From Anaerolineae bacterium (GTDB lineage: Bacteria > Chloroflexota > Anaerolineae > Aggregatilineales > Aggregatilineaceae), in NCBI GenBank assembly GCA_016929355.1, contig JAFGJA010000275.1, positions 1-6,916 of the forward strand: a stretch of DNA of 6,916 nucleotides, read 5' to 3'. A model generated the notes under the pieces. The model ran no database searches and had not been told where the DNA came from. It was given only the letters and a program-made list of their open reading frames with translations. Position numbers and translations under genes: made by a program. This document shows positions 1-6,122 of the stretch, in pieces. Numbering within the stretch: position 1 is the stretch's first letter; every line of letters begins with the position of its first letter.

Positions 1-31
1 AAAAAATCCCTCGCCGCACAGACGAGGGATT
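1..31 (-). terminator. Rho-independent terminator of the 484-residue secreted protein gene
   Basis: A perfect 9-bp stem is formed by AATCCCTCG (5-13) and CGAGGGATT (23-31) with a 9-nt loop. Read on the minus strand it is followed by a run of six T (complement of positions 1-6). It lies 25 bases beyond the stop codon of the minus-strand gene ending at 56, as expected for an intrinsic terminator. The T run may continue outside the window. Confidence 0.88.
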
Positions 32-55
32 CCCAGTCGGGATTGGTACAAACAA

Positions 56-1510
56 CTACGGCACACGCACCGTCAGATCGTAATCCAGATTCCAGTAGGC
101 TTCCACCACGATCAGGTATGTGCCGGCGGCATCGGCAGTCAGTTCGACAGAATCACCATAGTACGTGTCCAATTCTTCGACCAAAAAGCCATCCGGCCCG
201 TAGATGTTCACATAGGGATAATCGTCTGACTTGATCTCGATCTGGACAGTTTGCCCGGCGTCCAGCGCCAGCGCAAATACATCTTCCGTATCGTCATCTT
301 CGAACAATCCGCTAAAGGTTTCGCCCAACGCCAGGTTGCCTTCGATCATGGCCGGGCTGCCAACCAGGAAATTTTCCATGTCATCCAGGTCACGGAATTC
401 AGTCGGCACTTCAACCGCGTCCATCGTCGTGCTGTTGATGTCGGTCATATCCGCTTCAAAGTGAGCACTACCGACCAGGGTGTTCATCTCAGAACCGCCC
501 ATCAGCGAGAGGTCCACATCCAACGCCATATCCAATGCCATGTGATGCACGAACTTATCATCCAGGCCGATCATTTGCGTGCTGCTGAGGGTGACTTCCT
601 GCAACATCATCCCGGCGGTCATCAACACAAACTGAATTTGCGTTTCATTGACTTCGAGTTCTTCAGGATCAATATCCATCGCCGCCAGCGCGGGATTTTC
701 CAGCAGTCCCATGATCATCGCCGGCAGTGCAGGATCGGCCAGCAGCGCCTTGAGGTCAAAGGTCGTGGTGAACACGGCCATCGTTTGGCCCATCATGTCT
801 ACATCTTCGCCGCGTGTGGTGATCACGTAGCTGTTGACAAACTCCGTGAATTCGGCAGCGAACCCCTCAAACTCGGACATTTGGGCCATCATCTCTTGCA
901 TTTCCGGGTCTTCAAAGGTGGTGATAAGTTCTGCGAACATCTCATCGATTTCGGCGAGGTCTTCTTCATCCACTTCGAGTGTCTCGCCAAACCACTGCAC
1001 GTTGGCAGTGGGCGAAGGCACGCGGACATAGAGGCCCATATCCTTGAAGATAGCTTCCAGACTCATGTCTACCGGCGTTTCGCCCGGCACGCTCAGCACC
1101 AGTTCATCTACCGTCACATGCAGGCCCATTTCACCGAGCATTTGCATCAGCAGTTCGCTGTTAAATTTGCTGTAAAGGTCGATGATCGGCTGCATATCGG
1201 TCATGCTTGTCATGCCCTGCATATCGCTCATCATGGCGATTAACGAGCCGGGCAGAATCATGGCGGCGGACCCGCTGATTTTACCGTCCATCGTTTCATC
1301 GCCTATCGTCAGGCTGAGTTCACCCTGCATGGTGGGGATGGTAAACGACGAAATGGTGCTGGTCGCGGCTGCCGAATCGATCAAAATCTGGCAATCCGCC
1401 TCGCTCAAACCATTACAGTTAACCATTGCCTCGCTATCCTGGGCAAAGGTTGGTACGGCCAGGCCCAACAGCAGCAGCACAATCAGAATTAGGCTCATCG
1501 GTTTTTTCAC
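56..1510 (-). CDS. Secreted Met-rich acidic protein with C-terminal PPC-like domain
   Basis: This is a 484-residue exported protein of unknown function. The start chosen is GTG at 1510, because GGAGG (1520-1524) lies 9 nt upstream; an in-frame ATG at 1543 has no such site and would add 11 residues ahead of the signal peptide. Residues 1-23 form a Sec signal peptide (VKKP, hydrophobic core, cleavage after TFA). C32 and C40 in CNGLSEADC could form a disulfide. Residues ~25-388 align by eye end to end with the neighbouring 326-residue protein, sharing WFGE (173-176), TTRGED (231-236) and a late GLDDKFVHH segment. Residues ~389-484 resemble the bacterial pre-peptidase C-terminal (PPC) beta-sandwich: GETFSG, EDVFALALDAGQTV, YVNIYGPDG, GTYLIVVEA. 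The main domain recalls LolA/LppX-type lipoprotein folds, but that is a guess from pattern. About 8% of residues are Met, many in clusters, and the protein is strongly acidic. No catalytic motif is seen. Confidence 0.88.
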   Translation of the reverse strand: MKKPMSLILIVLLLLGLAVPTFAQDSEAMVNCNGLSEADCQILIDSAAATSTISSFTIPTMQGELSLTIGDETMDGKISGSAAMILPGSLIAMMSDMQGMTSMTDMQPIIDLYSKFNSELLMQMLGEMGLHVTVDELVLSVPGETPVDMSLEAIFKDMGLYVRVPSPTANVQWFGETLEVDEEDLAEIDEMFAELITTFEDPEMQEMMAQMSEFEGFAAEFTEFVNSYVITTRGEDVDMMGQTMAVFTTTFDLKALLADPALPAMIMGLLENPALAAMDIDPEELEVNETQIQFVLMTAGMMLQEVTLSSTQMIGLDDKFVHHMALDMALDVDLSLMGGSEMNTLVGSAHFEADMTDINSTTMDAVEVPTEFRDLDDMENFLVGSPAMIEGNLALGETFSGLFEDDDTEDVFALALDAGQTVQIEIKSDDYPYVNIYGPDGFLVEELDTYYGDSVELTADAAGTYLIVVEAYWNLDYDLTVRVP

Positions 1511-1519
1511 GTTGTGTGT

Positions 1520-1524
1520 CCTCC
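1520..1524 (-). promoter_or_regulatory. Ribosome binding site deciding the GTG start
   Basis: GGAGG on the minus strand, 9 nt before GTG at 1510. It fixes the start of the 484-residue protein at GTG rather than the upstream ATG at 1543, and it places the KK-hydrophobic signal peptide at the very N-terminus. Confidence 0.8.
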
Positions 1525-1615
1525 AAATTAGACGATTGTTCAACGTGCAAAGTCACACGTTTTCTACTAATCAATACGAAATGAGTCGCTAAATGTTGCG
1601 TTCCAGGTGAGGTTC

Positions 1616-1652
1616 AAAAACGGGCAAACACCCGATACTGGCCTGTTTGCCC
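1616..1652 (-). terminator. Rho-independent terminator of the 326-residue paralogue gene
   Basis: A perfect 9-bp stem of GGGCAAACA (1622-1630) with TGTTTGCCC (1644-1652) and a 13-nt loop. On the minus strand the stem is followed by one G and then five T (complement of 1616-1620). It sits 36 bases past the stop codon at 1688 and ahead of the next minus-strand gene, so the two paralogues are probably separate transcription units. Confidence 0.8.
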
Positions 1653-1687
1653 TGTTTCTGGTGATGCGGTAGCCGTTGCGAATCCGC

Positions 1688-2668
1688 TTAGAAGCCGATC
1701 AGACTTTCGACATCGACGGACTCCAGCAGCCCACCGTATTTTTCTTCAAATTCTTCCATCGTGCCATAGTCGCTGGGCACATCGACGCTGTAACCTTCAT
1801 CCACGCCGGAGACTTCGGCGAAGAAGTTGATGTTGCCCACGATGGGCGGCGTATCAGCACCGAGCATCGCCATATTCACATCCAGGTTGACATTGAGTTC
1901 AACGCGGTGGATATAGCCATCATCATTGCCCACCCACAGACCCGCATTGAGGCCGGTCTGACCCAGCATCATGATAACCACCGGGGCAAATTGGGTTATC
2001 ATGGCGGCGTTGGCGGCAGCTTCTTCTTCGGTTCCACCACTCATGTTCATCGCTTCACCGACCAGTGGCGAGGCGAGCGCCGCCGTGATCAAGGCAGCCA
2101 GGTCAAAGTTCATCGTATAGGTCGCCACCGCTTGGCCCATGTGGTCGGCGTCCTCGCCGCGTGTGGTGGTGAGCACGCCTGTCAGATCAAGACCGAGTTC
2201 GTCAAGCCCTTCCATACTGCCGAGGCCGAGCGAATCCATTTGGCCTTCGATGTCGGCGACATCTTCTTCACCGAGTTCTTCACCAAACCACTCGCCGTTG
2301 ACGTTGACATAGCCAAACCCGCCCGCCATGATAATTTCGAGGTATTCGGGCAAACCTTCTTGCGCCGGCGTCATCGTGAGGCTTTCCAACACGAGATGCA
2401 GCACAATGTCATTCACCGAGTCGCCCAGCACAAAACCCGCCCGACCTGACGCCGACAGGGACATTTCATCGGATGAGATTTCAGCCGACCAAAGCGGCAC
2501 GGTGAACGATTGCACCGTTTCCAGTGTGCCAAGCGCTGCCATCAATTGGGCGCAATCAGCTTCGCTCAGGCCGTTACAAAGCGGACTGCTGCCATCCTGG
2601 GCAAAAGCCGTGAGCGGTACGCTCAGGATAAGAGCCAAAATTGTCAAAACCAATACCAAGCGTTTCAT
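1688..2668 (-). CDS. Secreted acidic protein, paralogue of the downstream 484-residue protein
   Basis: This is a 326-residue exported protein of unknown function. ATG at 2668 is supported by GGAGG (2676-2680) 7 nt upstream. Residues 1-23 are a Sec signal peptide (MKR, long hydrophobic core, cleavage after AFA). The mature protein starts with the same CNGLSEADC motif (C31, C39) as its neighbour. It also shares FTVP (55-58), WFGE (127-130), TTRGED (168-173), a GNDDGYIHR segment (248-255) and the closing DVPSDYGTMEEFEE region. It ends where the neighbour's PPC-like domain would begin, so it matches the neighbour's first ~388 residues with internal deletions. No lipobox Cys follows the signal peptide, so the product should be soluble and secreted. 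The layout suggests a LolA/LppX-like ligand- or lipid-binding fold, but this is unproven. A divergent tandem duplication is the simplest origin of the pair. Confidence 0.9.
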   Translation of the reverse strand: MKRLVLVLTILALILSVPLTAFAQDGSSPLCNGLSEADCAQLMAALGTLETVQSFTVPLWSAEISSDEMSLSASGRAGFVLGDSVNDIVLHLVLESLTMTPAQEGLPEYLEIIMAGGFGYVNVNGEWFGEELGEEDVADIEGQMDSLGLGSMEGLDELGLDLTGVLTTTRGEDADHMGQAVATYTMNFDLAALITAALASPLVGEAMNMSGGTEEEAAANAAMITQFAPVVIMMLGQTGLNAGLWVGNDDGYIHRVELNVNLDVNMAMLGADTPPIVGNINFFAEVSGVDEGYSVDVPSDYGTMEEFEEKYGGLLESVDVESLIGF

Positions 2669-2743
2669 TACATTTCCTCCATAATTGGCCGTGTCCGGCC
2701 ACCTGAATCAAAGCATTGGGCATTGCACCGTATGCTATAGCTT

Positions 2744-2773
2744 AGTATAGTGGTACTCCCCCTTTGGAGGCAA
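2744..2773 (-). promoter_or_regulatory. Candidate sigma-70-type promoter of the 326-residue protein gene
   Basis: On the minus strand, TTGCCT (complement of 2768-2773) and TATACT (complement of 2744-2749) are separated by 18 nt. The predicted start of transcription is near 2737, giving a leader of roughly 68 nt before the ATG at 2668. The leader contains a GGCC-6-GGCC inverted repeat (about 2687-2700) shortly upstream of the ribosome binding site. Confidence 0.5.
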
Positions 2774-2806
2774 CTCTGGACCTGTAAAAAACTCTAAAGA
2801 TCATGC

Positions 2807-2843
2807 AAAAGGCGGGCACAAAGAGGTTGATCTCTGCGCCCGC
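2807..2843 (-). terminator. Terminator-like hairpin distal to folE
   Basis: GCGGGC (2812-2817) pairs with GCCCGC (2838-2843). Inside it, AGAG (2822-2825) pairs with CTCT (2832-2835) around a 6-nt loop. Read on the minus strand the stem is followed by C and TTTT. It lies about 154 bases past the folE stop codon, beyond the repeat doublet, and could end folE transcripts that read through the repeat. Confidence 0.6.
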
Positions 2844-2898
2844 TTGTTAATGGGGGAATCGGGGGCGGGGGCTTATGGCGTGTGCGGCAAGCTGTTTG

Positions 2899-3000
2899 AC
2901 CCCACCCTCAATCCCTCCCCGCAAGCAGGGAGGGACTTCAAAAAAACTGCTTTTCTCCCTTCCCCTGCCTGCGGGGGAAGGGTTGGGGATGGGGGTTTAC
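2899..3000. repeat. Palindromic repeat doublet, copy 1 (REP/BIME-like)
   Basis: A GC-rich element of two inverted units. Hairpin A is TCCCTCCC (2912-2919) with GGGAGGGA (2928-2935), loop CGCAAGCA. Hairpin B is CCCTTCCCC (2957-2965) with GGGGAAGGG (2974-2982), loop TGCCTGCG. The outer parts (ACCCCACCCT at 2899-2908 and GGTTGGGGATGGGGGT at 2981-2996) are also roughly complementary, so the whole element can fold on itself. A near copy in reverse orientation lies at 5024-5114. The element begins inside the folE stop codon. On the folE strand, hairpin B is followed about 10 nt later by seven T, so it may weakly terminate or protect folE mRNA. The REP/BIME comparison is by structure only. Confidence 0.85.
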
Positions 3001-3692
3001 AGCCCGGCCAACCGGTAAAATTCATCGCGCAGCGCCGCATCCGTGCGGAACGCGCCGCGCTTGGCGGTTGTGACCATATTCACGCCATGCTTTTTCACAC
3101 CACGCAGCGCCGCGCAGCTATGTTGACCCTCAAAAACGACCATCACACCGAGCGGATCAAGGTGCTCGTTCAGCGCATCGGCGACTTCGTTGGTCAAACG
3201 CTCCTGCACCTGCAAGCGCCGCGCGAACATATCCACAATGCGCGGAATCTTGCTCAGGCCGACGACCTTATCACGCGGGATATAGGCGATGTGCGCTTTG
3301 CCGGTGAAGGGCAGCATGTGGTGCTCACACATGGAGTTGTATTCAATATCCGCGACAACGACCATTTCGCCCTCGCCATATTCGACCTCGAACATGGCCG
3401 CGTTGATGATTGTTTCCACGTCCTGCGTGTAACCTTCGAGCAGTTCGCCGTACATCTTGGCGACACGGTGCGGGGTGCGCTGCAAGCCATCGCGTTCCGG
3501 GTCTTCCCCAACATTGAGCAGGATCAGTTTTACGGCGTCTTCAATCCCGATCACGTCAAATTCCTGGGTGGCGATGCGTTCCGCTTCTTCGATGACATGT
3601 TCATGCGTATAACGATAGTCGTGCGCGTCATCGCTGTTTTTGAGTCCGTTGCTGCGTCCGTTTTTGTGCTGCGTGTGATATGTGGCGTCCAT
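2997..3692 (-). CDS. folE: GTP cyclohydrolase I (FolE)
   Basis: This 231-residue cytoplasmic zinc enzyme (EC 3.5.4.16) converts GTP to 7,8-dihydroneopterin triphosphate and formate, the entry step to tetrahydrofolate and other pterins or deazapurines. The family forms homodecamers. Landmarks are DPERDGLQRTPHRVAKMY (64-81), the NSMCEHHMLPFTGKAHIAYIP block (119-139) with zinc ligands C122 and H125, GLSKIPRIVDMFARRLQVQE (145-164), and HSCAALRGVKK (191-201) with the third zinc ligand C193. All expected zinc ligands are present and length is normal. ATG at 3692 is chosen because AAGGA (3703-3707) lies 10 nt upstream; an ATG at 3767 would add 25 residues read through AT-rich promoter-like DNA. The first ~25 residues are a variable, His/Asn-rich extension. 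The gene is divergent from the HYG-domain protein and has no folate-pathway neighbour here. Its TAA stop lies within the palindromic repeat. Confidence 0.97.
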   Translation of the reverse strand: MDATYHTQHKNGRSNGLKNSDDAHDYRYTHEHVIEEAERIATQEFDVIGIEDAVKLILLNVGEDPERDGLQRTPHRVAKMYGELLEGYTQDVETIINAAMFEVEYGEGEMVVVADIEYNSMCEHHMLPFTGKAHIAYIPRDKVVGLSKIPRIVDMFARRLQVQERLTNEVADALNEHLDPLGVMVVFEGQHSCAALRGVKKHGVNMVTTAKRGAFRTDAALRDEFYRLAGL

Positions 3693-3790
3693 GATTTTCC
3701 CATCCTTAGCGTAATTTTTTCTCACGTATATAGGGTTAGATGCGCGAGCCTGGTTAAAAGATAGCAAGAATAAATTAAAAGCTGATTAAA

Positions 3791-3820
3791 AAAATAGCAG
3801 ATTTGCATAAGAACTGACAA
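3791..3820 (-). promoter_or_regulatory. Candidate folE promoter
   Basis: On the minus strand, TTGTCA (complement of 3815-3820) and TATTTT (complement of 3791-3796) are 18 nt apart, inside an AT-rich stretch upstream of folE. This would give a leader of about 90 nt. Other weak -10-like sites exist nearer to the gene, so the assignment is tentative. Confidence 0.35.
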
Positions 3821-3824
3821 GGTT

Positions 3825-3855
3825 ATCTGAACGGCGCGGGGTGGGTTGTTCAGAT
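3825..3855. promoter_or_regulatory. Operator-like inverted repeat between divergent genes
   Basis: ATCTGAAC (3825-3832) and GTTCAGAT (3848-3855) are perfect 8-bp inverted arms with a 15-nt spacer, about two helical turns centre to centre. The site lies between the candidate folE -35 (3815-3820) and the -10 of the plus-strand gene (3889-3894), a position from which one dimeric regulator could affect both genes. No known regulator consensus is recognised. Confidence 0.35.
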
Positions 3856-3888
3856 TTTATGATCAGCGTGTTGTGCGTCGATCCGCGC

Positions 3889-3894
3889 TATAAT
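3889..3894 (+). promoter_or_regulatory. -10 element of the HYG-domain protein gene
   Basis: A perfect TATAAT, with a predicted transcription start near 3901, about 33 nt before the ATG at 3934. No good -35 hexamer is seen 16-18 nt upstream (TTGTGC at 3871 is too close), which suggests that an activator may be needed or that the promoter is weak. Confidence 0.5.
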
Positions 3895-3933
3895 AGACTC
3901 ATTATCGATTCGTCACGTCAGGATGTGCTGTTT

Positions 3934-4986
3934 ATGAAAGACCCAAGAATGCTTGTCCCGCTATTGGTCGCGTTGCTGCTGGTTCCGATCTTTGTGATCG
4001 GATTGATCGTGTATGATCCCGTTGGGGATGGCGACTGTGATTGTACAGGGGCGCTGCCCGCCACGACTCATGCGCATGGCGTCGGCCTCGTGACTGAGAT
4101 CAAGCAGGACATGCAGTTGATCCTCAACGTGAGTCCCGCCGCCGAATTGTATCAGGTGGTCGATGGCAACCTGGAATTGTGCAGTGGGGATGTGACCGAT
4201 CCGGCGCTGAAACACGTCACGGTGGATGTGAGCGACGCGCGGCTGGCGTTAGGCGAACGGCTGCCGGTCACAGTCCAGATCGAAATCCGCGTGGCAGACA
4301 GCGACGAGATCGTCGTGCAGGCGGCTGCCCCCGCCATGTATGCGCCGGGGCATGGCTATCATTTTGGCGATAACTTCAATCTGCCCAATGATGCGCAGTA
4401 TGACTGGACGGTGACGATCAGTCCGGTAGAGGCGCTCCGGTTGGAAGGTGCACAGGATGTCTGGTTGGAACCGGTTATCTGGACGGGCAGTTTTGCCCTC
4501 GACGCGGACGGGAATCCGGTGGGCAAGGACGCCGCGCCAAAAGTGATCGGGCAAGTCACCGATCAGGGTATCCATATCATGTTGAGCGAGGAACAGGGCC
4601 AAACGCGCTATGGCTTAAGGCCGGATGGCGCGATGGATGTTCGGGAAGCCGAACCGGGCAGCACCTATTTTGTGATCGACGTGACCGATCATACAGTCAA
4701 TTACGAGGAAAAATTGCTGGGCGCGTCGGTGAACGCCATCTTCACCCACCGTGATCCGCAGGGCGATACGGAGATCACCGTGCAGTTCCTTCCGGCCATT
4801 TCGCCGGTTTATGGATTCCACTATGGAGCCAATGTGGTGCTTGATCCCGGTACGTGGTTGGTGTCGGTTGAAGTCAGTGGCTTGGACTTTATGCGGCACG
4901 CTGGCCCGGCAGTGACGTTAACGCGCGGGACGGTCACGGGCGAATTCGAGTATATCGTACCGGACCCGTCCGCCGGGGCGGAGTAA
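3934..4986 (+). CDS. Membrane-anchored protein with two HYG-type (iron/copper-binding-like) half domains
   Basis: This 350-residue protein starts at ATG 3934, supported by AGGA (3920-3923) 10 nt upstream and by the position of the hydrophobic segment; in-frame extension to 3841 would run through the promoter. Residues 6-27 are a single membrane segment or uncleaved signal, with the rest outside. A CDC pair (C35, C37) and HAH (46-48) follow the membrane. The exported part looks duplicated. The first half has GHGYHFGDN (139-147) then YDWTVTISP; the second has YGFHYGAN (293-300) then GTWLVSVEV and a closing beta-rich GEFEYIVP. The HYG-then-N pattern followed by a beta strand recalls the periplasmic Tpd/P19 iron-transport family and related uncharacterised prokaryotic domains, where the His helps bind metal. 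Membership is inferred from pattern only. No permease (FTR1-type) gene adjoins it. A palindromic repeat doublet follows 38 bases after the stop. Confidence 0.85.
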   Translation: MKDPRMLVPLLVALLLVPIFVIGLIVYDPVGDGDCDCTGALPATTHAHGVGLVTEIKQDMQLILNVSPAAELYQVVDGNLELCSGDVTDPALKHVTVDVSDARLALGERLPVTVQIEIRVADSDEIVVQAAAPAMYAPGHGYHFGDNFNLPNDAQYDWTVTISPVEALRLEGAQDVWLEPVIWTGSFALDADGNPVGKDAAPKVIGQVTDQGIHIMLSEEQGQTRYGLRPDGAMDVREAEPGSTYFVIDVTDHTVNYEEKLLGASVNAIFTHRDPQGDTEITVQFLPAISPVYGFHYGANVVLDPGTWLVSVEVSGLDFMRHAGPAVTLTRGTVTGEFEYIVPDPSAGAE

Positions 4987-5023
4987 GTCAAGAAAAAAGT
5001 GATTTAGAGCGTGTATGGAAAGG

Positions 5024-5114
5024 GTAAACCCCCATCTCCAACCCTTCCCCCGCAAGCAGGGGAAGTAAGAAAAAAAGTCCCGCCCGGCTTGCGGGGAGGG
5101 ATTTAGGGTGGGGT
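5024..5114. repeat. Palindromic repeat doublet, copy 2 (inverted relative to copy 1)
   Basis: The reverse complement matches 2899-3000 closely, sharing ACCCCACCCT, the AATCCCTCCCCGCAAGC segment, GGGGGAAGGGTTGG and GATGGGGGTTTAC; the main difference is a shorter central spacer. Hairpin 1 is CTTCCCC (5044-5050) with GGGGAAG (5059-5065). Hairpin 2 is TCCCGCCC (5078-5085) with GGGAGGGA (5094-5101), with one mismatch. On the minus strand, hairpin 2 is followed by ACTTTTTTT, so this copy looks like an intrinsic terminator in the minus direction. It follows the HYG-domain gene in the same relative orientation as copy 1 follows folE. Confidence 0.85.
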
Positions 5115-5195
5115 TAAGCCGCATCACTAAAAGTGCAAAGATAGAGTAATACTTCGAGCGACAGCTAATCAGGGGCCAATTAGCCAGAGGCGCGT

Positions 5196-6122
5196 ATGCA
5201 AGCTACATCACCCGTATCATCACGACGCCCGGTTTTGTTCCGGGCGCTGGATCGTCCCTGGAAGGTCGTGATCTGCTCCGTCATCTGTTCCACGTTGATC
5301 ACACTGGCGATGATCTATGGCGTATGTGATGGTCAAGGTGTGGCTACCGCGCTGGCGATTGCGATTCCAACATCCGGCGTGGTGTCGGCGCTTGCCAGCG
5401 TGCTGATTTTCCGGTATGTGGATCAACTCGCGGCGAAAAATGAGGAACTGCGCCAGATTAATCGGGAACTTGATGCGTTTGCGCACACCGTCGCGCACGA
5501 TCTCAAGAATCCGTTAACGTCGGTGCGGGGGTACGCACATTTGATGTTGGTCCAGCAGGACGCTTTGCCGCCAGACCAATGGCGCACCTATCTGGAACGG
5601 GTTATGCTGACCAGTGATAAGGCGATGGAAATGATTGACATGCTGCTGCTGCTGGCGAGTACACGTCAGGAAGATGTGGCAGTTGTCCCCTTGGATATGG
5701 CGCAGATTGTCCGGCAAGCGCAGGACCGGTTACAGTTTTTGATCGATCAACGCCAGCCCACGATCCATTGGCCGGAGCAATGGCCGGTAGCGGTGGGTCA
5801 TGCGGCCTGGGTCGAGGCGGTGTGGGCGAATTATCTGAGCAATGCGATCAAATATGGGGGCACGCCGCCGCAGCTTGAGATCGGCGCTGTGGCGCAAAAT
5901 GGGGTGGCGCGTTTCTGGCTTGCGGATAACGGGCCGGGTATCACGCCGGAGGATCAGGCGAAATTATTCGTGCCGTTCAGCCAGACCCAACGCCTGGACG
6001 GGCACGGTCTGGGCCTTTCGATTGCGCGGCACGCGGTTGAACGACTCGGCGGTGAAGTCGGCGTCACGAGTCAGATAGGGCAGGGTAGTACATTTTACTT
6101 CACGCTGCCGATGACACAATGA
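5196..6122 (+). CDS. Membrane-bound sensor histidine kinase, orphan
   Basis: This 308-residue kinase autophosphorylates on His from ATP and should pass phosphate to a response regulator, which is not in this window. ATG 5196 has AGAGG (5186-5190) 5 nt upstream. Two membrane segments (~23-43 and ~48-73) are joined by a very short loop, so there is almost no external sensor domain. A linker predicted as coiled coil (~74-95, AAKNEELRQINRELDAF) leads to the H box, with phospho-acceptor H101 in AHDLKNPL. Then come the N box (N212 and N216 in NYLSNAIKYGG), G1 (DNGPGI, 244-249), F box (LFVPFSQ) and G2 (GHGLGLSIA, 269-277). All catalytic boxes are intact. No HAMP, PAS or GAF domain is visible. Such minimal kinases may sense membrane state or a partner protein. 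No intrinsic terminator is evident behind it. Confidence 0.95.
   Translation: MQATSPVSSRRPVLFRALDRPWKVVICSVICSTLITLAMIYGVCDGQGVATALAIAIPTSGVVSALASVLIFRYVDQLAAKNEELRQINRELDAFAHTVAHDLKNPLTSVRGYAHLMLVQQDALPPDQWRTYLERVMLTSDKAMEMIDMLLLLASTRQEDVAVVPLDMAQIVRQAQDRLQFLIDQRQPTIHWPEQWPVAVGHAAWVEAVWANYLSNAIKYGGTPPQLEIGAVAQNGVARFWLADNGPGITPEDQAKLFVPFSQTQRLDGHGLGLSIARHAVERLGGEVGVTSQIGQGSTFYFTLPMTQ

Noticed and set aside
251..1243. Long plus-strand open frame (330 codons) opposite the 484-residue protein gene
   Set aside because: It lies wholly antisense to a gene with signal peptide, ribosome binding site and terminator. Its translation is His/Gln/Arg-rich without domain features, as expected for a shadow frame.
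1676..2449. Plus-strand open frame opposite the 326-residue paralogue
   Set aside because: It is the same kind of antisense shadow, with no ribosome binding site and low-complexity His-rich translation, and it overlaps a well-supported gene.
2844..3764. Plus-strand open frame of 306 codons through the repeat and opposite folE
   Set aside because: folE on the other strand is unmistakable. This frame starts inside the terminator hairpin and runs through the palindromic repeat.
3693..3767. N-terminal extension of FolE to an upstream ATG at 3767
   Set aside because: It adds 25 residues from AT-rich non-coding-like DNA. A ribosome binding site supports the ATG at 3692, and the family does not need the extension.
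2899..5114. CRISPR array or transposon ends
   Set aside because: There are only two repeat copies, in opposite orientation and 2 kb apart with genes between. There is no regular spacer pattern, no transposase, and no clear target duplication next to the copies.
4918..5127. Minus-strand 69-codon frame across repeat copy 2
   Set aside because: Its translation (PTLNPSPQAGRDFFS and similar) comes from the palindromic repeat and is also seen in the frame through copy 1; it is a repeat artefact.
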